Positions 25,288-35,095 of a stretch of DNA of 64,000 nt are shown here, in pieces. A model generated the notes under the pieces. That model was not told the origin of the DNA, made no database searches, and worked only from the letters and a program-made list of their open reading frames with translations. The number at the start of each line of letters is the position of its first letter. Position 1 is the stretch's first letter. This DNA comes from Clostridium thermarum (GTDB lineage Bacteria > Bacillota > Clostridia > Clostridiales > Clostridiaceae), in NCBI RefSeq assembly GCF_006351925.1, contig NZ_CP040924.1, forward strand, positions 2,423,860-2,487,859, written 5' to 3'. Made by a program: the position numbers and the translations under genes.

Positions 25288-26079
25288 ATTGTCTTTATAT
25301 TTTTCAATAGTCTTCTGCGTTGCCTGCAGGAGATTATTTAACTCTGATACTTCCCCTTCTTCTATAAGCTTGTTTAGGGTATTTTGATACCTCGATGATT
25401 CTGCAAACTTTCCCATTGAAGAAAGTGTAAGTACATTATTCATTATGTCAGAGATTAAGTCGGATTTTACTTCAAAAAGCTTTTGAGCATCTTTAATTTC
25501 GTCCTTAATCTCCAGCATCTGCTCATCCAATAAGAAGGCAGAATCTGCTGCTATTTTTAGTTTTAATCTTATCTCCTCAGGAATATTATGCTTATATTTA
25601 TAGTTCAAGGAATGTTCTATGGTTGCCCAAAAATTCATTGCCAAAGTTCTTATTTGAAATTCAGCCAATATATCCTGAGGCCCGTCGGCCATATTTACCT
25701 GATATTTTATAACCATATGATAGCTTCTGTAACCGCTGGCTTTAACGTTAGTCACATAATCCTTCTCATAAAGTACCTGCATGTCTTTTCTCTTTCTTAT
25801 CAACTCAACCATCTTCCGAATATCATCGGTGAACTGGCACATTATCCTTATACCGGCAATATCCTCTATTTCATACTGAATTCTATCTAACGGAATATTA
25901 AACTTATTTGCCTTTTCCAGAATAGATGCTATCTCTTTAACCCTTCCTGTTACAAACTCTATTGGTGAGTATTCATTTCTTCTTCTATATTCTTTTCTTA
26001 TACTCCTGAACTTAACCTTTAATTCTTCCACGGCCTGCTCGTAGGGAGTTAAAAATGTTTTCCATTCTTTTATTGCCAT
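25285..26079 (-). CDS. GTP pyrophosphokinase, small alarmone synthetase (RelQ/YjbM-like)
   Basis: A 264-residue protein with a stand-alone RelA/SpoT synthetase domain (about residues 40-190). Motifs are EYSPIEFVTGRVKEIASILEKA, QYEIEDIAGIRIMCQF, YEKDYVTNVKASGYRSYHMVIKY and EFQIRTLAMNFWATIEHSLNYKYK. There is no hydrolase or ACT/TGS domain, so it should only make (p)ppGpp. The C-terminal helical tail (about 200-264) would serve oligomerisation. The start at 26079 is chosen from the GGGTGG site. It is monocistronic. Confidence 0.93.
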   Translation of the reverse strand: MAIKEWKTFLTPYEQAVEELKVKFRSIRKEYRRRNEYSPIEFVTGRVKEIASILEKANKFNIPLDRIQYEIEDIAGIRIMCQFTDDIRKMVELIRKRKDMQVLYEKDYVTNVKASGYRSYHMVIKYQVNMADGPQDILAEFQIRTLAMNFWATIEHSLNYKYKHNIPEEIRLKLKIAADSAFLLDEQMLEIKDEIKDAQKLFEVKSDLISDIMNNVLTLSSMGKFAESSRYQNTLNKLIEEGEVSELNNLLQATQKTIEKYKDN

Positions 26080-26274
26080 ATAAACCACCCTTTGAAATTT
26101 ACTGCCACAATATATTATATCAGAAAATAAAATAAATGGTATGAGAATATTTTAATTTGATTTTAAGCCCTACTGCAATTATAATAAATATATCTACGAA
26201 GAATATATTATTTTTAAGGGTGTTCCAGATAATTTATTTTATAGTAAATTGACATAAACTAAGGGGTGAAAAAA

Positions 26275-27168
26275 GTGGGTAAAGAAGATAATAATAAGCT
26301 TTTTTCAGGAATGGAGCACTTAGGCTTTCATGATGTAGCTAATATCCAACTCTATTCCAAGGAAGTTAAAAATAATAAGGAAACTGATGGCAAGGATGCA
26401 AAAGAAAAAACAGAGAAGAGCTTATTATATGATAAGGAAGTTACCTGTCCGGTATGCAATACAAAATTTAAAGCCAGAGCGGTTAAGGTTTCTGCTCCTA
26501 GAATGGTGACAAAAGACTCTGACTTTTTTATAAGATATGCAAATATAAATCCTTATTATTATGATGTTTGGCTGTGTAACAGTTGTGGTTACGCTGCCAT
26601 GAAAAGAGATTTTGAACACATTAAAGAATATAACTTCCAACGCATAAGAGAAAACATAACAAGCCGGTGGAGAGGAAAGAACTATCCTGAGTTCTATGAT
26701 GTGGATATTTCCATAGAAAGATACAAGCTTTCATTACTAAACTACATTGCAATCAATGCTAAGGATAGCAGTAAAGCTATGAACTGCCTTAAGATAGCTT
26801 GGATGTATAGATTGAAGGAAGATTCTGAGAATGAAAAAGCCTTCCTCACCCAGGCTCTTGAGGGATTAGAAAGCGCATATTTCGGAGAGGACTTCCCAAT
26901 ATACGGTATGGATAAGTTCTCAACTATGTACTTGATTGGCGAACTTAGCAGAAGAATTGGTAACTACGATAAGGCCATGCTTTGGTTTAGTAAAGTTATA
27001 ACTACACCGGCGGTGAATCAAAAACTCAAGGAATTAGCTAGAGATCAGAAGGATTTAATCAAAGAAGCCAAGGTAGTTTCAGAACAACATGTACATGATG
27101 TAAATAATATTAACAGCACTGTAGAAAATAAAAAAGGCTTTTTCAAATACTTATTTAAACTAAAATAA
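26275..27168 (+). CDS. DUF2225 protein (zinc ribbon plus TPR-like repeats)
   Basis: A 297-residue cytoplasmic protein. A zinc-ribbon type pair is visible (VTCPVCNTKFKAR, then VWLCNSCGYAAMKRDF). The pattern is typical of DUF2225, a Firmicutes family of unknown role. The C-terminal half is helical with TPR-like character (ALEGLESAYFGEDFPIYGMDKFSTMYLIGELSRRIGNYDKAMLWFSKVI). Both 26266 and 26275 are GTG; the AAGGGG site is correctly spaced only for 26275. It is monocistronic. Confidence 0.88.
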   Translation: MGKEDNNKLFSGMEHLGFHDVANIQLYSKEVKNNKETDGKDAKEKTEKSLLYDKEVTCPVCNTKFKARAVKVSAPRMVTKDSDFFIRYANINPYYYDVWLCNSCGYAAMKRDFEHIKEYNFQRIRENITSRWRGKNYPEFYDVDISIERYKLSLLNYIAINAKDSSKAMNCLKIAWMYRLKEDSENEKAFLTQALEGLESAYFGEDFPIYGMDKFSTMYLIGELSRRIGNYDKAMLWFSKVITTPAVNQKLKELARDQKDLIKEAKVVSEQHVHDVNNINSTVENKKGFFKYLFKLK

Positions 27169-27196
27169 AAAGACCGGATCAGTCCGGTCTTTTTAT
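27167..27196. terminator. Bidirectional terminator after DUF2225
   Basis: AAAAAGACCGGA, loop TCAG, TCCGGTCTTTTT, between convergent genes. Confidence 0.9.
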
Positions 27197-29667
27197 TATA
27201 TAAATAAGTTTACATTAGAGTCCTCAGCTTCCCCAAGATAGTAACCTACTCCCCCAATCTTAACTCCATCGATGAGTTCCTCCACTTTAAATCCAAGTAA
27301 ATCCATAGACATCTGACAAGCTACCAATTCTATACCATTGTCAATAGCCGCTTGTATAAGCTCCTCAAGAGAATTCACATTTTTTCTCTTCATTATTCCT
27401 CTTATCATCTTAGGTCCAATGCCAGCCATATTCATCTGGGATAACTTCAATTTCCTGCTTCCCCTAGGCATCATCTTACCAAACATTTTTTCCATAAAAC
27501 CTTTATCTGCTTTTATAGGATTATGCTTTCTGAGAATGTTTATCCCCCAGAAGGTAAAGAACATGGTCACCTTTTTCCCCATAGAAGCTGCTCCGTTTGC
27601 AATGATAAAGGAAGCAATTGCCTTGTCTAAATCACCGCTGAAAACCACTATGGTCTTGTTATCTTTTGCCACAGTATCTGTACTGCCCATAGGCGCTTTT
27701 GCATTCTGCTTTCCCATACCTTTTCTAATGATGGCCCTAATGTTTCCCCCTTCTCTATGCAGGTCTAACAGATCATTGTGAGTATTTCTGCACCATGATT
27801 TAATGTCTTCATAAAATCCCGGGTCTGAAGCTGTAATACTAATAACTTCTCCCTCCGCAAGTGCATCGATATTGGTCTTAACTGACATAAGCGGTCCAGG
27901 ACAACATAAGCCTGTAGCGTCAACTTCTTTTTTTATTTCAATATCTTTGCCATTTATCGCAGCTTCCTGCATTTTCATATCCTCAACTTCTTCTTTTCCA
28001 TTACTTGCTTTGTAATCTTCCGTCCTGAATTTAGCCGCTGAAGATGACCTATAACCTCCGGTCATATTTTTAACTCTAAAACCCTTTTGTTCAAGTATTC
28101 TGGAGGCTATATAACCTCTAAGTCCTACTTGACAGTAAACCATGGCTTCCTTGTCACTTGGAATCTCCTGCAGCCGGTCTCTTATCTCATCAACAGGAAT
28201 ATTCAAGGCTCCTTCAATATGACCGTTATCATATTCTAACTTTGTTCGAACATCTATTAACACAGTATCTTGGGTGTCAAAATTCTCTGCCTCTTCTGGT
28301 ACGAAAACCTCCATCCTTCCTTTTAGCAGGTTCTCAGCTACAAAGCCAGCCATATTAACAGGTGATTTTGCTGAAGAATATGGAGGAGCATAAGCCAGTT
28401 CCAGTTCTGTTAAGTCGTGTATAGTCCCCTTTAGTCTCATTACAGTTGCAAACACATCAATTGTCTTATCTACAGCATCGTAGCCTAAAACCTGTGCCCC
28501 CAGAATTTTTCCTCCATCATTAAACAGCAATTTAATTGAAAGCTGACTTGCCCCTGGATAATAGGTGGCATGGGACATAGGGTGAAGGTATATTACCCTA
28601 TAAGGAATATTGTACCTCTTTAAAGTTCTCTCATTGGCTCCAGTGCAGGCCGCTGTTAATTTAAACACCTTAATAATTGATGTTCCCTGAGTCCCATTAT
28701 AGGTTGAAGGTATGCCGCATATATTATCCGCTGCAATTCTTCCCTGCCTATTTGCAGGTCCTGCAAGTGGAATAGCTGTCTTTTCACCTGTTACAAAGTC
28801 AGTTACTTCCACCGCATCACCTACAGCATAGACCCCTTCTAAGTTTGTTCTCATATGCTCATCAACCAGTATATGACCTCGGGATCCAAGCTTAATACCA
28901 CTAGTTTTCAGAAAAGCCGTATCAGGTGCTACACCTATTGCCAGTATTACCATATCCCCTTCAATTCTTGTACCACTTGCCAGTGTAACGGTTATTTTAT
29001 CATCTTTCTGGCTAAAGGCTTTAACCCCATTATTTAAGTATAGTCTAACTCCATTTTCCGCCAACTCCTTCTCAGCCATAGCTACCATATCACTGTCAAA
29101 GGGAGCCAATATGTGTGGTGCAGCTTCCACCAGGGTTACAGATACATTTCTCTCAATCAGGTTCTCAGCCATTTCAACTCCAATATAACCTCCGCCGATA
29201 ACAATGGCTTTTTTAACCCCCATATTGTCCACATAATCCTTTATTTTATCCGTATCAGGTATGTTTCTGAGAGTAAATATTCTATCACTTTCTATTCCAT
29301 CAATAGGTGGTGTCAGCGGCTTTGCACCTGGTGATAAAACCAGGTAATCATAATTTTCTTCATATTCTTGTCCGTCATTCTTTTTAACCTTTACCGACTT
29401 TTTTTCTGCATTGACGGAAATAACTTCGCTGTTTGTCCGCACATCTATTCTAAATCTCTTATTCATAGCCTCTGGCGTTTGAACTAAAAGTTTATCTCTC
29501 TCCTTAATTGTTTCACCAATATAATAAGGCAGACCACAGTTAGCAAAAGAGATAAACTCTCCTCTTTCAAACATAATGATTTCTGCTTCTTCATCAAGTC
29601 TTCTTATCCTGGCTGCCGTGGAAGCACCACCGGCAACTCCACCTGCAATTAAAATCTTTTTACTCAC
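27196..29667 (-). CDS. CoA-disulfide reductase-like oxidoreductase fused to rhodanese, TusA and DsrE domains
   Basis: An 823-residue four-domain protein. Residues 1-445 form a FAD/NAD(P)H disulfide reductase of the CoA-disulfide reductase/NADH oxidase group (IAGGVAGGASTAARIRR, active Cys44 in FISFANCGLPYYIG, YAVGDAVEV). Residues about 460-555 are a rhodanese (LIDVRTKLEYDNGHIEGALNIP; active loop CQVGLRG at about Cys512). Residues about 580-650 are TusA/SirA-like (ATGLCCPGPLMSVKTN). Residues about 668-823 are DsrE2-like (VVFSGDLDKAIASFIIANGAASMG; ACQMSMDLLG). All active cysteines are kept. It probably moves persulfide sulfur between carriers and reduces it. An ArsR regulator lies just upstream in the same direction. 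Confidence 0.92.
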   Translation of the reverse strand: MSKKILIAGGVAGGASTAARIRRLDEEAEIIMFERGEFISFANCGLPYYIGETIKERDKLLVQTPEAMNKRFRIDVRTNSEVISVNAEKKSVKVKKNDGQEYEENYDYLVLSPGAKPLTPPIDGIESDRIFTLRNIPDTDKIKDYVDNMGVKKAIVIGGGYIGVEMAENLIERNVSVTLVEAAPHILAPFDSDMVAMAEKELAENGVRLYLNNGVKAFSQKDDKITVTLASGTRIEGDMVILAIGVAPDTAFLKTSGIKLGSRGHILVDEHMRTNLEGVYAVGDAVEVTDFVTGEKTAIPLAGPANRQGRIAADNICGIPSTYNGTQGTSIIKVFKLTAACTGANERTLKRYNIPYRVIYLHPMSHATYYPGASQLSIKLLFNDGGKILGAQVLGYDAVDKTIDVFATVMRLKGTIHDLTELELAYAPPYSSAKSPVNMAGFVAENLLKGRMEVFVPEEAENFDTQDTVLIDVRTKLEYDNGHIEGALNIPVDEIRDRLQEIPSDKEAMVYCQVGLRGYIASRILEQKGFRVKNMTGGYRSSSAAKFRTEDYKASNGKEEVEDMKMQEAAINGKDIEIKKEVDATGLCCPGPLMSVKTNIDALAEGEVISITASDPGFYEDIKSWCRNTHNDLLDLHREGGNIRAIIRKGMGKQNAKAPMGSTDTVAKDNKTIVVFSGDLDKAIASFIIANGAASMGKKVTMFFTFWGINILRKHNPIKADKGFMEKMFGKMMPRGSRKLKLSQMNMAGIGPKMIRGIMKRKNVNSLEELIQAAIDNGIELVACQMSMDLLGFKVEELIDGVKIGGVGYYLGEAEDSNVNLFI

Positions 29668-29702
29668 TTTTTATTCCTCCCTCTATAATATTTAGATTAC
29701 TG

Positions 29703-29993
29703 CTATTGTCCTTCTTTATTTATAAGTACATCAATAAGCTTTGCTGTTCTTTGGTCAACTACCTTATATATAATTTCAAATCCTCTTCTTTCACCTTCAA
29801 TTATTCCTGCCGTCCGCAGCTTTTGTAAATGCTGTGATACTGTGGACTGAGGCACACCTAAGCAATTTTGCATATGGCTTACATTGCAGCCTCCATTGCT
29901 CAACAGGCCCCTCACAATACAAAGCCTCACTGGATGAGCAAGTACTTTTAAAAATTCGCTGATATCCTCTAACTCCTTATAGTTGTATTCCAT
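29703..29993 (-). CDS. ArsR-family transcriptional repressor
   Basis: A 96-residue winged-helix regulator (FLKVLAHPVRLCIVRGLL; recognition helix VPQSTVSQHLQKLRTAGIIEGERRG). Two cysteines frame the segment before the recognition helix (GGCNVSHMQNCLGV) and one more is in RLCIV. Thiol pairs of this sort occur in persulfide-sensing ArsR proteins, and the gene precedes the sulfur-trafficking fusion by 35 bases, so persulfide or redox control of that gene is likely. This is inference. The ribosome site GGAGGAAG fixes the start at ATG 29993. Confidence 0.9.
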   Translation of the reverse strand: MEYNYKELEDISEFLKVLAHPVRLCIVRGLLSNGGCNVSHMQNCLGVPQSTVSQHLQKLRTAGIIEGERRGFEIIYKVVDQRTAKLIDVLINKEGQ

Positions 29994-30185
29994 ATACACT
30001 TCCTCCAAATTTATTGCATTATCAATATATTCAAATATTACGATATAGTTTAATTTTTGTCAATGTTTTTTATTCTTTTCATAGAACCTATATATGCTTA
30101 TTTTATCTATATTTATAAAAAATATAATTTCCTCCATGCAAATACTTCTAAATAGTCATTGAATTTCTTAAGATTCCCAAAAATA

Positions 30186-30222
30186 AAACACAGAATGCCC
30201 AATTAATAAGCATCTGTGTTTG
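30186..30222 (-). terminator. Terminator after the metallophosphatase gene
   Basis: AACACAGA pairs with TCTGTGTT (plus an inner GC pair) and on the minus strand is followed by TTATTTTT. It lies 22-58 bases beyond the stop codon. Confidence 0.7.
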
Positions 30223-30243
30223 TGTATGGGTTTTAAGTTTTAA

Positions 30244-30930
30244 CTATAACAGTTTAACGGGTTTAAAGTCTATGTAGTCACAGGAGGTTAGAATATACTC
30301 AATTCCATCCCTAACACCATTTAAGGTTTTATAGTAAAAGGGGCCGTGAAGATGCCCATAGATGACTTTTTCAACCTCATATTTCTTAAAAAGATCTGTG
30401 AAGCCAGAATCTTCAAACTTTTCATTGGTTGGCGGATAGTGTATCATGGCAATGATCTTCTTACAACCTGCTTTTTTTGCGCTATCCAGAGATAGCTTTA
30501 ATCTATTTAACTCACGGTTATATATCTTCTGGTCCCCTTCTTCAAATCTATCAGTACCCGGACATATCCAGCCTCTTGTACCACAGATTCCATAATCCTC
30601 ATAATTAAAATGATTGTTTTGGATAAACTTCATGTTTTCGAACATACTATTCAATTTTGAAATGCTGGACCACCAATAATCATGGTTGCCTTTGATAATT
30701 ATCTTGTTACCCGGCAGCTGATGGATCCATTGAAGTTCCTTCTTTCCATCCTCCATCTTCATGGACCAGGAAATATCCCCTCCAATTAGCACAGTATCTT
30801 CTTCTTGGATACATTCTATCCAGTTATCCTTTATCTTCTCATGATGCATGTACCAATTATCTCCAAATATATCCATGGGTTTATCCATACTTAAGGACAG
30901 ATGAAGGTCTGATATTGCGTATAAAGCCAT
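30244..30930 (-). CDS. Metallophosphoesterase
   Basis: A 228-residue calcineurin-type phosphoesterase. All metal motifs are present: YAISDLHLS, LIGGDISWSM, IIKGNHDYWW, MIHYPPTN and YGHLHGPFYY. The subfamily is conserved in Clostridia; no substrate is established. The start ATG at 30930 lies 4 bases beyond the ylqH-like stop and its ribosome site (AGTAGGTGA) is within that gene end, so the two are coupled. It is the last gene of the 33615-30244 operon. Confidence 0.9.
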   Translation of the reverse strand: MALYAISDLHLSLSMDKPMDIFGDNWYMHHEKIKDNWIECIQEEDTVLIGGDISWSMKMEDGKKELQWIHQLPGNKIIIKGNHDYWWSSISKLNSMFENMKFIQNNHFNYEDYGICGTRGWICPGTDRFEEGDQKIYNRELNRLKLSLDSAKKAGCKKIIAMIHYPPTNEKFEDSGFTDLFKKYEVEKVIYGHLHGPFYYKTLNGVRDGIEYILTSCDYIDFKPVKLL

Positions 30931-30934
30931 ATAA

Positions 30935-31201
30935 TCACCTACTGTCAAATACTTTGTCTAAATCTATTACATATGCTATGATATGGGCCACCACTTCATA
31001 TAAATCCACCGGTATGGAGCTGCCCACATCAACATTTGTAAGAAGGTCTGCCAATTCTTCGTTTTCTACTATAGGCACCTTATTTTCCTTAGCAATTTCA
31101 ATTATATTATCTGCAATAAAGCCAAGCCCTACTGCCGTTACTATAGGTGCCTCGTAGCTCTTTTCATATTGAAGTGCTGCAGCTTTCTTTCGTTTTGTCA
31201 T
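30935..31201 (-). CDS. ylqH: FlhB C-terminal-like protein (YlqH family)
   Basis: An 88-residue protein matching only the cytosolic tail of the flagellar export switch FlhB: KKAAALQYEKSYEAPIVTAVGLGFIADNIIEIAKENKVPIVENEELADLLTNVDVGSSIPVDLYEVVA. The usual autocleavage NPTH is replaced by EAPI here, so no cleavage is expected. In Bacillus, ylqH lies next to ylqG outside the flagellar operon; here too it follows a large FliK-like gene. Its role is unclear; it may modulate export specificity. Confidence 0.88.
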   Translation of the reverse strand: MTKRKKAAALQYEKSYEAPIVTAVGLGFIADNIIEIAKENKVPIVENEELADLLTNVDVGSSIPVDLYEVVAHIIAYVIDLDKVFDSR

Positions 31202-31215
31202 AATAATCACCTTTA

Positions 31216-33615
31216 TTAAACTATCACATTTATGTTTGAGATACCAGCTTCTTCAAAAAAGTCTCTGCAATTTACAATATCCATAGTCTTTTCTCTTTTA
31301 GAAACATTTATAACAATATTATATACCGAATTATCTAATAGCTTCCACAACTTTTCTTTTGCCATATCCAGTGCACGAGTCCATTTTTCATCACACTTAA
31401 AGTCCACCTTCATATTTTTATCCTTTACGGTTATATAGGCATCAATAATTCCCATATTAACTGTTGTAATACTCACTGCCATTTTTACATTATTAGAATC
31501 AATCTTCTTGCCACTTTTTCTATCATCTTTTATAATAAGCTTACATGGATACTCTTCCTTATTCAATTCAATTGGCAAATCCAAGTAATAGTATTGACCT
31601 GAAATTGAATTAAATGTTTTTATGTCATTAAAGCTTGACTTCAAGTTGTTTAAAATACCATTCCAAGACTCTTGTCCCAATTCAGATTTCGTGGTCACTA
31701 TTGATTCTATCATAGACTTAATCTTCTCCAATTTACTTTCTATTCCTTCAATAATGGCTGCTGGAGAATCGCCAGCTTCCCTCATATTTATAGATTTCTG
31801 TTTATCCTGAATCTTAATGTGGTTTAACAGCGTTTTTTCAAGCTTCTCCGGCTCAAGCTGCATAGCTGCAGCCAAGTTTTCCTTCAAGACAGTCTTAACT
31901 ATTCCTTCAATTGAACTATTGTCTCCGGATCTGACTAAGGTTTGTACTTGCTCCACCATGTGCTCTACAGTCTTACTTATAAAATCCTTATTTATGGTAA
32001 CATCCTCACCGCTAACTTGTATTTGCAGTAGATTAAAAAGCTTTTCTTTAATATGGTACTTTACAGTACTTTTAAAGTCATTTACTGAATTTCTTATTTC
32101 TTCATTAAAATCTATATCCGTTTTGAGCTTATGATTTATAGATGCTAGCTTCTCAACTATCGTATCCGGATTTATTAATGCTTTTAGCTCTTGATTCCCA
32201 TCCAAAAGCTTATTGACTATTTCCCTTATCTGTTTATTCTCACCTGCTGGTGCAAAGGGTCGTATTGCCTGGAGGCCTTCCTCAATGATATCATCAATAT
32301 CCTCTATATTAAGCTTTAGATCTTTTAGGAGGCTTTCCTTCTCCAAGAACTCATTTTCCTTTAAAAGCAAGTCTAACTTTTCCTTAATATCGTATTTTAT
32401 AGAATCTTTATATTCAGCTATTTCTATTTTTAGATATTCATTAGAACGGATTTCTGCTTTAATCATTGAATCAATATCATTTAGCTTATTTACTATTTCT
32501 TCTCTTTCAATGAGCATTGCTGAACTTGGATCTTCATTAATAATCTTATTAACTATATCACCGGCCATCTTGCTTTCTGAACCTTTAGCAAAAGGTCTTA
32601 AGTCTTGCAGCATATTGTCTGCAGTCCTATCCAAAACTTCATTATTAAATAAATTTCCTCGGTCATAAGCTAAACTCTGGCCTTTTGCAGAGGCTTTCTT
32701 TGTAACTTCATTTATTAACTCACTTTCAAGTTCTGCTTTAATTGCTTCAATGTCTATATCATCTATATTGGTCACTATTATATTTTTACTTTCACCCGAC
32801 TTTGACCGCTCTAACTTTCCCGTTTCTACTTCTTTTGGCTGTATGGTGTCTAAAGCCTTGTCACTCTCTATAGGTGTATTTTTCACGGAATATTGTCCCT
32901 CTTTGTGCTTATCAATTTCCTTCAGGATTGTATCCAAAGATTTCATCAAGCCTTCCGGTTCTTTTAATACTTTTTTGAAGCTTTTAATATTCTCCTCAGT
33001 AAGATCAATACCAACTTCCTCCATGAGCAGTAATTCCTCTAAGGAGAGATTTTTTAACTCCTGAAAAAAATTTTTTAAGGTTTCTGCAATGGCCTTTCCT
33101 CTTTCACTTTGAGGATCAATATTTCTGCTTTTGAGATATTTTGAAATAAATTGTGGAATTTCTTTCTCATCAACCTGTAGTCTTTCAAGAAAGTTGCTAA
33201 GAGATTTAAACTTTGAAATATTAGAACGGCTTAGTGGTATTGAAAAAGCTGCCAGTGCTTTCAACAATTCTTTATCTTCAGCACTCAAGTTGTTACTTTC
33301 TATTACCTTTGCCAGAGACTCCTGTTCAGTAGTAACCTCCTGTTGATCCTGAGTTATTATTTTTAGCTTTATCTTTCCATTTTCATAACCATCTACCTGA
33401 AGCTTCAAAAGGTTTTCCGGCATATGCTTCAAAGGTTCTTCCAGCACAGCTGGAAATTGCCATCCTTCTAGATTTCTTATAACAATGTTTTTACCATCCT
33501 CACTAAGGGAGACAACTTTGGCAGCCAAAGTCTCGCCGGTTTGAAAAGTAAGCTTACCTGAAAACTTCTTCTGAGTGGAATTATATATGCTATTAACATT
33601 CCAAACTCCTGCCAT
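31216..33615 (-). CDS. Large FliK/YlqG-like helical protein
   Basis: A 799-residue, low-complexity, helix-rich cytoplasmic protein. The start (VWNVNSIYNSTQKKFSGKLTFQTGETLAAKV) looks like a small beta domain. The middle, about 100-640, holds internal repeats of the type NKIINEDPSSAML...LNDIDSMIKAEI and KLLDGNQELKALI...LASINHKLKTDI. The C-terminal 150 residues resemble a hook-length control (FliK) C-domain (QYYYLDLPIELNKEEYPCKLIIKDD). It sits directly before ylqH with 14 bases between. No flagellar genes are in the window. Start ATG 33615 is set by GGGGGTG. Confidence 0.7.
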   Translation of the reverse strand: MAGVWNVNSIYNSTQKKFSGKLTFQTGETLAAKVVSLSEDGKNIVIRNLEGWQFPAVLEEPLKHMPENLLKLQVDGYENGKIKLKIITQDQQEVTTEQESLAKVIESNNLSAEDKELLKALAAFSIPLSRSNISKFKSLSNFLERLQVDEKEIPQFISKYLKSRNIDPQSERGKAIAETLKNFFQELKNLSLEELLLMEEVGIDLTEENIKSFKKVLKEPEGLMKSLDTILKEIDKHKEGQYSVKNTPIESDKALDTIQPKEVETGKLERSKSGESKNIIVTNIDDIDIEAIKAELESELINEVTKKASAKGQSLAYDRGNLFNNEVLDRTADNMLQDLRPFAKGSESKMAGDIVNKIINEDPSSAMLIEREEIVNKLNDIDSMIKAEIRSNEYLKIEIAEYKDSIKYDIKEKLDLLLKENEFLEKESLLKDLKLNIEDIDDIIEEGLQAIRPFAPAGENKQIREIVNKLLDGNQELKALINPDTIVEKLASINHKLKTDIDFNEEIRNSVNDFKSTVKYHIKEKLFNLLQIQVSGEDVTINKDFISKTVEHMVEQVQTLVRSGDNSSIEGIVKTVLKENLAAAMQLEPEKLEKTLLNHIKIQDKQKSINMREAGDSPAAIIEGIESKLEKIKSMIESIVTTKSELGQESWNGILNNLKSSFNDIKTFNSISGQYYYLDLPIELNKEEYPCKLIIKDDRKSGKKIDSNNVKMAVSITTVNMGIIDAYITVKDKNMKVDFKCDEKWTRALDMAKEKLWKLLDNSVYNIVINVSKREKTMDIVNCRDFFEEAGISNINVIV

Positions 33616-33690
33616 GCTACACCCCCAATTCACAAAATATATTACTTTATATATCGTAATAAAACAGAATAAATTTAGTGCTTAATTAAA

Positions 33691-33718
33691 ATATGCCCGC
33701 AGCTATGCAGGCATATTT
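33691..33718 (-). terminator. tyrS terminator
   Basis: ATATGCC.GC pairs with GC.GGCATAT around AGCTAT just after tyrS; the following T tract is short, so strength is moderate. Confidence 0.65.
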
Positions 33719-33719
33719 A

Positions 33720-34940
33720 TTATTCTAATACTATTCTATTGTAATTTTTCTTTCCTCTCTTAATAAGAACAAAGCCCTGTGCAAAGTCTTCTTCTATGAG
33801 TGCTCTATTTATATCAGTAACCTTAGCGTCATTTATGCTGAGGCCATTCTGTTGTATTAATCTTCTTCCTTCACCTTTAGATGGTAATATTTTTAATTCC
33901 ACAAGCACATCCAGTAGACTCATATTTAACATAGCCCTATTAATTGTATTTGTTGGTACATTTTCTAAGTTTCCTGCACCACTAAATAATGCTTCAGCAG
34001 CAGACCTAGCTTTTTCAGCTTCCTCTTCGCCATGAATAATCTTGGTAACCTCATAAGCAAGTACCTTTTTAGCTTCATTTATTTCAGCATCTTTAAGAGC
34101 TCCCAATCTTCTTACCTCGTGCATTGGAAGGAAGGTCAATAGTGCCAGACATTTTTCTACATCTGCGTCATTAACATTTCTCCAGTACTGATAAAACTCA
34201 TAAGGAGAAGTCCTATTCTTATCTAACCAAACCGCTCCCTTTTCAGTCTTGCCCATCTTTTTACCTTCAGAATTTGTTAAGAGAGTAAAGGTCATACCAT
34301 AGGCCGGCTTTCCTTCTTTTCTTCTTATGAGGTCAACACCGGCAAGTATGTTTGACCATTGGTCATCTCCACCTAATTCCATTACACAGCCATATTTTCT
34401 GTTTAGCTCTAAAAAGTCATATCCCTGCATTAACATATAGTTAAATTCAAGGAAGGATAGTCCTTTTTCCAATCTCTGCTTAAAACACTCTGCAGTTAAC
34501 ATTTTATTAACTGAAAAATGAACACCTATTTCTCTAATAAAGTTCACATAGTTAAGATCCAATAACCAATCTGCATTATTCAGCATATAGGCCTTACCAT
34601 CAGAAAAATCAATAAGTCTGGACATCTGCTCTTTAAAACAGTTTCCATTATGCTCAATTTCTTCTCTTGTCATCATCCTTCTCATGTCTGTCTTACCGGT
34701 TGGGTCGCCAATCATGGCAGTTCCTCCACCAATTAGGGCAATAGGAATATGGCCTGCCTTTTGCATGTGGGCCATAACCATCAATTGAAGAAAATGACCA
34801 ACATGTAAACTATCTGCAGTAGGGTCAAAGCCTATGTAAAAGGTTACCTTTTCTTTCTCCAATAATTCTTTTATTTCAGCTTCATGAGTAAGCTGTTTAA
34901 CATATCCTCTCTCAAGGAGAACGTCATAAATGCTTGACAT
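33720..34940 (-). CDS. tyrS: Tyrosyl-tRNA synthetase
   Basis: A 406-residue class I synthetase. The HIGH-type motif is [12 protein letters not shown]; the KMSKS-type motif is [10 protein letters not shown]. Substrate residues lie in [11 protein letters not shown] and [10 protein letters not shown], and [12 protein letters not shown] is conserved. The C-terminus has an S4-like RNA-binding domain ([29 protein letters not shown]). Two ATG codons, 34943 and 34940, follow a GGAGG site; the second is better spaced. No T-box precedes it, unlike leuS and trpS in this window. Confidence 0.97.
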   Translation of the reverse strand: MSSIYDVLLERGYVKQLTHEAEIKELLEKEKVTFYIGFDPTADSLHVGHFLQLMVMAHMQKAGHIPIALIGGGTAMIGDPTGKTDMRRMMTREEIEHNGNCFKEQMSRLIDFSDGKAYMLNNADWLLDLNYVNFIREIGVHFSVNKMLTAECFKQRLEKGLSFLEFNYMLMQGYDFLELNRKYGCVMELGGDDQWSNILAGVDLIRRKEGKPAYGMTFTLLTNSEGKKMGKTEKGAVWLDKNRTSPYEFYQYWRNVNDADVEKCLALLTFLPMHEVRRLGALKDAEINEAKKVLAYEVTKIIHGEEEAEKARSAAEALFSGAGNLENVPTNTINRAMLNMSLLDVLVELKILPSKGEGRRLIQQNGLSINDAKVTDINRALIEEDFAQGFVLIKRGKKNYNRIVLE

Positions 34941-35064
34941 CATTTTACCTCCATCTATTTATGTATATTGTAAACATAGTTAAATATAGTATATAATTTA
35001 TCATAATTTTTATCAACAGCTATACATTAATTTCCCTATTAATATATAAAATAAGTCTATAAAT

Positions 35065-35095
35065 TTTAAAAGGGGCTTCAAAAGCCCCTTTTAAA
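35065..35095. terminator. Terminator upstream of tyrS region
   Basis: A perfect 14-bp stem, TTTAAAAGGGGCTT/AAGCCCCTTTTAAA, with a 3-base loop; it ends the P-loop gene on the minus strand. Confidence 0.85.

Noticed and set aside
31232..33346. Several Ser/Leu/Ile-rich plus-strand frames inside the FliK-like gene
   Set aside because: Antisense shadows produced by the Lys/Glu/Asp-rich codons of the large minus-strand gene.
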